A program made the position numbers and the translations under genes. Below, in pieces: positions 6,452 through 10,890 of a DNA stretch of 10,890 nucleotides. This DNA is from Thiobacillus sp. UBA6205 (GTDB lineage Bacteria; Pseudomonadota; Gammaproteobacteria; Burkholderiales; Thiobacillaceae), in NCBI GenBank assembly GCA_002421825.1, contig DISR01000077.1:1-10890 (forward strand), written 5' to 3'. Position 1 is the first letter of the stretch; each line of letters starts with the position of its first letter. The notes beneath the pieces are model-generated. The model was given only the letters and a program-made list of their open reading frames with translations, ran no database searches and was not told where the DNA came from.

Positions 6452-6534
6452 GTCATTGCGGGCGAATGCGAAGCAATCCAGGGGTTTGCCGCTTCCAACC
6501 TGGATCGCCACGGCGCGCTGCGCCTCGCGATGAC
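6452..6534. repeat. REP-like imperfect palindrome (GTCATTGCG…GCAATCCAGG type)
   Basis: The arm 6452–6482 starts GTCATTGCG and ends GCAATCCAGG. The arm 6499–6534, reverse-complemented, starts GTCATCGCGAGGCGCAGCG and ends GCGATCCAGG. The two arms are imperfect inverted copies around a 16-bp centre. The sequence resembles a dispersed intergenic repeat with TCATTGCGAG and GAAGCAATCC motifs that I recall from many bacterial genomes. It lies in the divergent gap, 22 bp upstream of the HAD start. Confidence 0.7.
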
Positions 6535-6575
6535 GAAAATAGCGATGTTGGAAGAGCGCCTAGTATAGCCGCAGT

Positions 6576-6581
6576 TAAAAT
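6576..6581 (+). promoter_or_regulatory. Candidate -10 box for a leaderless ECF permease transcript
   Basis: TAAAAT is followed by six bases (GGCGCC) and then the ATG at 6588. A transcript starting the usual 6–7 bp after a -10 box would begin at or next to the start codon. No Shine-Dalgarno is present upstream of the ATG, which fits leaderless initiation. No good -35 is seen, so this is suggestive only. Confidence 0.35.
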
Positions 6582-6587
6582 GGCGCC

Positions 6588-7253
6588 ATGAACAAGGAAG
6601 TCTCCGTATTCGCCGACAACTGGAACGCCATGGGCTGGGCGGGTGTCGTCATCCTGCTTTGGTTCGCCTGGCGCTCGGGCGACCTCGTCCGGTTGAAGGA
6701 CAGCACGCGCCTGAACCTGTTCCTGGGTGTGGCGGTCGGGCTGATGGTGATGTGGCAGATCCGCACCGGGGTGAAGCCGGGCCTGTCGTTTCATCTTTTG
6801 GGGGCAAGCTTCGCCGCCCTCATGTTCGGTTTCTGGCGCGGCTGGCTGGCGGCCAGCCTGGCGGCGCTGGCCGCTGTGCTCACCGGCAAGGGCAGCCTGG
6901 CGGGGCTGGGGCTGGAGTCGCTGCTGTTTTGTGCCGTGCCTGCGGCAGTCACGCATCACTTGTACCGCTTGATAGACCGCAAGCTGCCCAATCATTTCTT
7001 CATCTACGTGCTGGCCAATGGTTTTTTCGGCGCGGCGCTGGCCATCGGCACCGCCGCCCTGGCCTCGACGGCCGTGCTGTCATTGGCCGGCGCCTATGCC
7101 CTGCCCTACCTGCTGGAGAATTACACGCCTTATTTCGTGCTGCTGGCCTGGTCGGAAGCGCTCACCACCGGCATGGGCGCCACGCTGATGGCGGTCTACC
7201 GGCCGGAATGGCTGGAGACGTTCGATGACGAGCGCTACATAAAGAACAAGTGA
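6588..7253 (+). CDS. ECF-type ABC transporter permease-like membrane protein (CbiM-like, COG3235 type)
   Basis: A 221-residue integral membrane protein with about six hydrophobic segments, roughly at 15–29, 43–59, 70–99, 106–125, 137–168 and 181–204. The recognisable blocks are GVKPGLSFHLLGA (61–73), NHFFIYVLANGFFGAAL (135–151), the ENYTPYFVLLAWSEA run, and the ending YRPEWLETFDDERYI. I recognise these as a proteobacterial family distantly related to the CbiM metal-uptake component. No ATPase or other ECF subunit is in the window, so transport partner and substrate are unknown. The ATG at 6588 has no Shine-Dalgarno, and Met15 is a weaker alternative. The stop TGA lies within the first bases of repeat copy C. 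Confidence 0.8.
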   Translation: MNKEVSVFADNWNAMGWAGVVILLWFAWRSGDLVRLKDSTRLNLFLGVAVGLMVMWQIRTGVKPGLSFHLLGASFAALMFGFWRGWLAASLAALAAVLTGKGSLAGLGLESLLFCAVPAAVTHHLYRLIDRKLPNHFFIYVLANGFFGAALAIGTAALASTAVLSLAGAYALPYLLENYTPYFVLLAWSEALTTGMGATLMAVYRPEWLETFDDERYIKNK

Positions 7254-7343
7254 AGGGGGAAGGGAGAAGGGAGAAGGGGGATGCCCACCCGGCGCTACGC
7301 GCCACGCTCCCTGCCGGGAGGGTTTTGCCATTCCCCCTTCACT
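7249..7343 (+). repeat. Repeat element copy C
   Basis: About 95 bp, from AGTGAAGGGGGAAGGGAG to ATTCCCCCTTCACT. The core is as in copies A and B with small changes: the hairpin loop reads TAC (GGCGCTACGCGCC) and the second stem starts CACGCTCCC, losing one pair. The TGA of the ECF permease gene is bases 3–5 of the element. The plus strand reads GGGAGGGTTTTGCC after the second hairpin, a weak terminator-like layout. The element ends 10 bp before the hrpA ATG, filling the space where a promoter or ribosome binding site would lie. Confidence 0.87.
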
Positions 7344-7353
7344 ACCTGACTAT

Positions 7354-10300
7354 ATGACTCAAGCTATCGAATACCCCGACCTGCCGGTATCGCAGCGGCG
7401 TGAAGACATCATCGCCGCGCTGAAGACCAATTCCGTGCTGATCCTGTGCGGCGAAACCGGCTCGGGCAAAACCACGCAGATTCCCAAGATGTGCCTGGAG
7501 GCCGGGCTCGGAGAAAAGGGATTGATCGGCTGTACCCAGCCGCGCCGCATCGCCGCGCGCTCGGTGGCTGCCCGCGTGGCCGAGGAGCTGAAAAGCGAGT
7601 TCGGCGGCCTGGTCGGCTACAAGGTGCGCTTCACGGACAAGGTGCGGCGCGATACGCGCATCAAGTTCATGACCGACGGCATCCTGCTCGCCGAGAGCCA
7701 GGGAAATGCCATGCTGTCACAGTATTCCTGCATCGTGGTGGACGAGGCGCACGAGCGCTCGCTCAACATCGACTTCCTGCTCGGCTATTTGCGTACCCTG
7801 GTCGAACTGCGGCCGGACCTGAAAGTCGTCATCACTTCCGCCACCATCGATGCGGAAAAGTTCTCCGCGCATTTCGGCAATGCGCCGGTGATCGAGGTAT
7901 CGGGGCGGACCTATCCGGTGGAGATTCGCTATCGGCCGCTGGGGAGCGAAGGGGGAAGGGGGAAGGGGGAAGGGTTTGCCGGGAAGGGAGAAGGGGGAAG
8001 GGCAAAGGGTGGCGAGGAGGCCGACCTTACCCAGGCCATCCTCGATGCCACCGACGAGCTGGCGCGCGAGGGCTGGGGCGACACGCTCATCTTCCTGCCG
8101 GGCGAGCGCGAGATCCGCGAAACTGCCGAGGCGCTGAGAAAACACCATCCGCCGCACACGGAAATACTTCCTCTCTTTGCAAGACTGTCCGTGGAAGAGC
8201 AGGACCGCATTTTCAAGCCGGGCAACGCGCGCCGCATTGTGCTGGCCACCAACGTGGCGGAAACTTCGCTCACCGTGCCCGGCATCCGCTATGTGATCGA
8301 CACCGGGCAGGCGCGGGTCAAGCGCTATTCGGCGCGCAACAAGGTCGAGCAGTTGCTGATCGAGAAAATCTCGCAGGCTTCCGCCAACCAGCGCGCCGGC
8401 CGCTGCGGGCGGGTGATGGACGGCATCTGCATACGCCTGTACGACGAGGACGACTTCAACAACCGCCCGCGCTTCACCGACCCGGAACTGCTGCGCTCGT
8501 CCCTCGCCGGCGTGATCCTGCGCATGAAGTCGCTGGGTTTGGGCAATGTCGAAGGCTTTCCCTTCATCGATCCGCCGCAATCGCGCTTCATCGCCGACGG
8601 CTATCGCATCCTGCACGAATTGAATGCGCTCGACGAAAAGAACGAGCTCACGGAAATCGGCAAGCGCGTATCCAGGCTGCCGCTCGACCCGCGCATGGCG
8701 CGCATGATCCTGGCGGCCGAGCGCACGGGTTGTCTTGCCGAAATGCTCGCCATCGCCAGCTTCCTGTCGGTGCAGGACCCGCGCGAGCGCCCGCAGGACC
8801 GCGCCGGCAGTGCGGACGAGAAGCACAAGATCTTCGCCGACGAGCGCTCGGATTTCGTGTCGGTGGTGAAGCTGTGGGACTGGTTCGACGAAGCTGTCAA
8901 GCACAAGAAGTCCAACCGCCTGCTCGCCAACCAGCTTGCCGAGCATTTCCTGTCGCCGCGGCGCATGCGCGAATGGCGCGACGTGCACGGCCAGCTCGCC
9001 ACCCAGGCGGCGGAGATGGGCCTGCGCCTGAACGAAAAACCCGCCGGCTACGACGCCCTGCACCAGGCGCTGCTCACCGGCCTGCTCGGCAACATCGGCT
9101 TCAAGTCCGACGACGTCAAGGCGAGGAAGCCGGGCGAGGGCAATTACCAGGGCGCGCGCGGATTGCGCTTCTCTCTGCATCCAGCCTCGGTGCTGGCGAA
9201 GAAGGGCCCGAAGTGGGTGGTCGCGGCCGAGCTCACCGACGTGGGCCGGCTCATGGGCCGCATGGCGGCGGAAGTGCGGCCGGAATGGATCGAGGCCGCC
9301 TCGCAGCATGTGCTCGAACGCAGCTATTCCGAGCCGCACTGGGACAGGAAGTCCGCGCGCGTCTCGGCCTACGAGCGCGTGACGCTGTATGGCGTGACCC
9401 TGGCTTCGCGCCGGCGCGTGCATTACGGGTCGATCGATCCTGAACTCTCGCGTGAACTCTTCATCCGCGGCGCGCTGGTGGCGGGCGAATACGACACGCA
9501 AGCCAAATGGTTCCAGCACAATCGCGAGTTGATCAAACATATCGAGGAACTGGAGCACAAGGCGCGCAAGGCCGGGGTGTGGCTGGACGAGGAACGCATC
9601 TACAAATTTTTCGATGCGCGCATTCCGTCAGGCCTGCATAACGGCCCGGCTTTCGAGAAATGGCTCAAGGGCATCGACGCCGAAACGCTGAAACTCAAGC
9701 GCGAAGACATCGTCGCCGAAGGCCTCGACCTCTCGCAGGGCCTGTATCCGGAGAGCCTGCGGGTCGATGGCGTGGAATGTGCGGTCAAGTATCGCTTCGA
9801 ACCGGGGCATCCGCTCGACGGCGCCACGCTGTCGCTGCCGCTGTATCTCTTGAATCGCGTGAGCGAGGCGCAGCTCGACTGGGCCATTCCCGGACTGTTG
9901 CGCGACCGGGCGAATGCGCTGCTCAAGGCGCTGCCGAAAGAGACGCGCAATGTACTGATTCCCTTGGCGCAATCGGTGACGGCGTTCTTGAGCGAAGCCA
10001 AAGCCGGCGAAGCGTCGCTCGCGCAGGCAGTGGCGGCCTGGGTGGAAAAGCGCACCGGCAGGAAGGTCGATGTGCGCGAGGCGGATGTCGATGTCCACCT
10101 CAAGCTCAACCTGCGCGTGCTCGACGACGACGGCCAGGAACTCGCCATGGGACGCGACCTCGTCGCGCTGCGTCAGCAACTGGGGGAGACTGCCAGCCTG
10201 ACCTACGGGCAGGGCGAGCAAAGCAGCGAGCACGAGCGCGAAGGCATCGTCGCCTGGGATTTCGGCGACCTGCCGGCCAGCGTCGCATTCAGCCGCGGCG

Positions 10301-10890
10301 GCCAGAAGCTCACCGGCTACCCGGCGCTGGTCGATGCCGGCGACAGCGTGGCCATGAAGCTCTTGGACACGAAGGAGAACGCGGAAGGCGAAAGCCGCAA
10401 GGGCGTGGTGCGATTGTTGCGGCTGGCGCTCGCGGCCCAGTTCAAGCAACTGGAAAAGGATCTGGCCAGGCAGACCGCGCTGGCGCTCAAATACCGTGCC
10501 TTCGGCAATGCCGATGCGTTTTTTGCCGAACTGCTCGACACCATCGCCCATCGCGCCTGCCTCGGCGACGATGAATTGCCCAGAAACCAGAAGGAATTCG
10601 ACAAGCAGAAGGAGCGCGCCAAGCCGCGCATCGCGCCGGTGACGCAGGCGCTGCTGAAATCGGTGGAGGAGTGCATCGATCTCTATCAGCAGGTGCTGGC
10701 CAGGCTCGCGCAGAAGTCCCCGTTCGCGCATGCGCAAAAGGACGAGCAGGCGCATCTCGCCCGTCTCGTCCATCCCGGGTTCGTCAGCGCCACGCCGTGG
10801 GAGCGCTGGCAGCACCTGCCGCGCTACTTGCGGGCGATCCTGCGGCGCTTCGAGAAACTGCCGAATGCGGGCGACAGGGATGCGCGCCAT
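7354..10890 (+). CDS. hrpA: ATP-dependent RNA helicase HrpA (DEAH box), 3' end beyond the window
   Basis: The frame from the ATG at 7354 is open for 1179 codons to the window edge. E. coli HrpA is about 1300 residues, so roughly 100 C-terminal residues are missing. HrpA is a DEAH-box RNA helicase, implicated in E. coli in mRNA processing and in rescue of stalled or collided ribosomes. Motifs: Walker A GETGSGKTT (33–41), TQPRR (61–65), DEAH (130–133), SAT (162–164), LATNVAETSLT (297–307) and QRAGRCGR (346–353). Winged-helix/HA2, OB-fold and the long HrpA-specific C-terminal region (DUF3418 type) follow. The N-terminus begins shortly before LPVSQRR and lacks about 65–70 residues of the E. coli protein. 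No Shine-Dalgarno is visible. Residues 198–220 are a repeat-derived in-frame insert between the RecA lobes. Confidence 0.96.
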   Translation, partial: MTQAIEYPDLPVSQRREDIIAALKTNSVLILCGETGSGKTTQIPKMCLEAGLGEKGLIGCTQPRRIAARSVAARVAEELKSEFGGLVGYKVRFTDKVRRDTRIKFMTDGILLAESQGNAMLSQYSCIVVDEAHERSLNIDFLLGYLRTLVELRPDLKVVITSATIDAEKFSAHFGNAPVIEVSGRTYPVEIRYRPLGSEGGRGKGEGFAGKGEGGRAKGGEEADLTQAILDATDELAREGWGDTLIFLPGEREIRETAEALRKHHPPHTEILPLFARLSVEEQDRIFKPGNARRIVLATNVAETSLTVPGIRYVIDTGQARVKRYSARNKVEQLLIEKISQASANQRAGRCGRVMDGICIRLYDEDDFNNRPRFTDPELLRSSLAGVILRMKSLGLGNVEGFPFIDPPQSRFIADGYRILHELNALDEKNELTEIGKRVSRLPLDPRMARMILAAERTGCLAEMLAIASFLSVQDPRERPQDRAGSADEKHKIFADERSDFVSVVKLWDWFDEAVKHKKSNRLLANQLAEHFLSPRRMREWRDVHGQLATQAAEMGLRLNEKPAGYDALHQALLTGLLGNIGFKSDDVKARKPGEGNYQGARGLRFSLHPASVLAKKGPKWVVAAELTDVGRLMGRMAAEVRPEWIEAASQHVLERSYSEPHWDRKSARVSAYERVTLYGVTLASRRRVHYGSIDPELSRELFIRGALVAGEYDTQAKWFQHNRELIKHIEELEHKARKAGVWLDEERIYKFFDARIPSGLHNGPAFEKWLKGIDAETLKLKREDIVAEGLDLSQGLYPESLRVDGVECAVKYRFEPGHPLDGATLSLPLYLLNRVSEAQLDWAIPGLLRDRANALLKALPKETRNVLIPLAQSVTAFLSEAKAGEASLAQAVAAWVEKRTGRKVDVREADVDVHLKLNLRVLDDDGQELAMGRDLVALRQQLGETASLTYGQGEQSSEHEREGIVAWDFGDLPASVAFSRGGQKLTGYPALVDAGDSVAMKLLDTKENAEGESRKGVVRLLRLALAAQFKQLEKDLARQTALALKYRAFGNADAFFAELLDTIAHRACLGDDELPRNQKEFDKQKERAKPRIAPVTQALLKSVEECIDLYQQVLARLAQKSPFAHAQKDEQAHLARLVHPGFVSATPWERWQHLPRYLRAILRRFEKLPNAGDRDARH
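7945..8014. repeat. Rearranged repeat element copy D inside hrpA
   Basis: The stretch opens AGCGAAGGGGGAAGGGGG, one base different from the panC-facing end of copy A, and ends CAAAGGGTGGCG. That ending matches the reversed core with its GGGAGGG hairpin deleted. A TTTGCC block like that of copy C sits in the middle. It encodes HrpA residues 198–220 (plus two bases), begins exactly on a codon and has no stop in the hrpA frame. The first ten residues, SEGGRGKGEG, equal the PanC C-terminal extension. Flanking hrpA sequence continues in the family pattern on both sides (RYRPLG before, EEADLTQAI after). Confidence 0.8.
7949..7974 (+). repeat. AAGGGGG heptanucleotide tandem repeat in hrpA
   Basis: Three complete AAGGGGG units (7949–7955, 7956–7962, 7963–7969) and a partial AAGGG (7970–7974) follow without interruption. 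The unit length of 7 is not a multiple of three, so gain or loss of one unit would shift the hrpA frame. The four G runs with 2-nt spacers also fit a G-quadruplex motif on the coding strand. Confidence 0.85.

Noticed and set aside
1207..7343. Repeats read as a CRISPR array
   Set aside because: The copies are kilobases apart, have terminal inverted repeats and internal hairpins, and there are no regular spacers or cas genes.
7945..8014. hrpA treated as a pseudogene broken by the repeat
   Set aside because: Codon-by-codon reading from 7354 to 10890 shows no stop and no frame change. Family motifs continue in the same frame on both sides.
7446..9443. 665-codon plus-strand frame overlapping hrpA
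   Set aside because: It is out of frame with hrpA, Arg/Ala/Gly/His-rich, and without family motifs. The frame from 7354 contains every DEAH-helicase motif.
7717..9558. 613-codon open frame on the minus strand
   Set aside because: It is wholly antisense to hrpA, shows no recognisable domain, and its codons mirror the GC-biased third positions of hrpA. hrpA itself is complete and family-like on the other strand.
9628..10890. 420-codon open frame on the minus strand at the window edge
   Set aside because: It is antisense to the C-terminal part of hrpA, with low-complexity Gln/Arg/Leu/Ala composition typical of the reverse frame of a GC-rich gene.

Overview
The window is about 10.9 kb of GC-rich chromosomal DNA. 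The block pcnB–folK–deoxynucleoside kinase–panB–panC, a separate panD, and the type of membrane protein beside it suggest a betaproteobacterium. That placement is inferred from gene order and protein style remembered from the family, not from a marker gene. Everything I can name is a core or housekeeping gene. I see no phage, plasmid, transposase, CRISPR array, rRNA or tRNA.

Layout. A small alpha/beta hydrolase (23–658, +) converges on panD (722–1102, −) across a bidirectional terminator. Upstream of panD on the minus strand lies a tightly packed run: panC (1275–2123), panB (2123–2926), a deoxynucleoside kinase (3032–3673), folK (3673–4185) and pcnB (4182–5549). Starts and stops overlap at panB/panC (TGATG), folK/kinase (TAATG) and pcnB/folK (ATGA). 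A HAD-IB phosphatase (5765–6430, −) lies further upstream. Divergent from it are a CbiM-like ECF permease (6588–7253, +) and hrpA (7354 to the window edge, +), which is open for 1179 codons and cut by the edge.

How the genes fit together. PanB, PanC and PanD make pantothenate. PanB consumes 5,10-methylene-tetrahydrofolate and FolK makes a folate precursor, so the block joins folate and coenzyme A synthesis. PcnB (poly(A) polymerase) and HrpA (RNA helicase) act on RNA. The kinase salvages deoxynucleosides.

The unusual layer is repeat DNA. Three copies of a roughly 95–116 bp element lie in the same orientation against the 3' ends of panC, the HAD gene and the ECF permease gene. Each has purine-rich terminal inverted repeats starting AGTGAAGGGGGAAGGG and two GC-rich core hairpins. 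The element supplies or overlaps each stop codon and extends PanC by about ten residues. A fourth, rearranged copy sits in frame inside hrpA, adding about 23 Gly/Lys/Glu/Arg-rich residues between the helicase lobes. It carries a 7-bp tandem repeat and a G-quadruplex-type motif. Two further repeats of other sequence lie between panB and the kinase gene and upstream of the HAD gene. No gene-free stretch exceeds about 215 bp.
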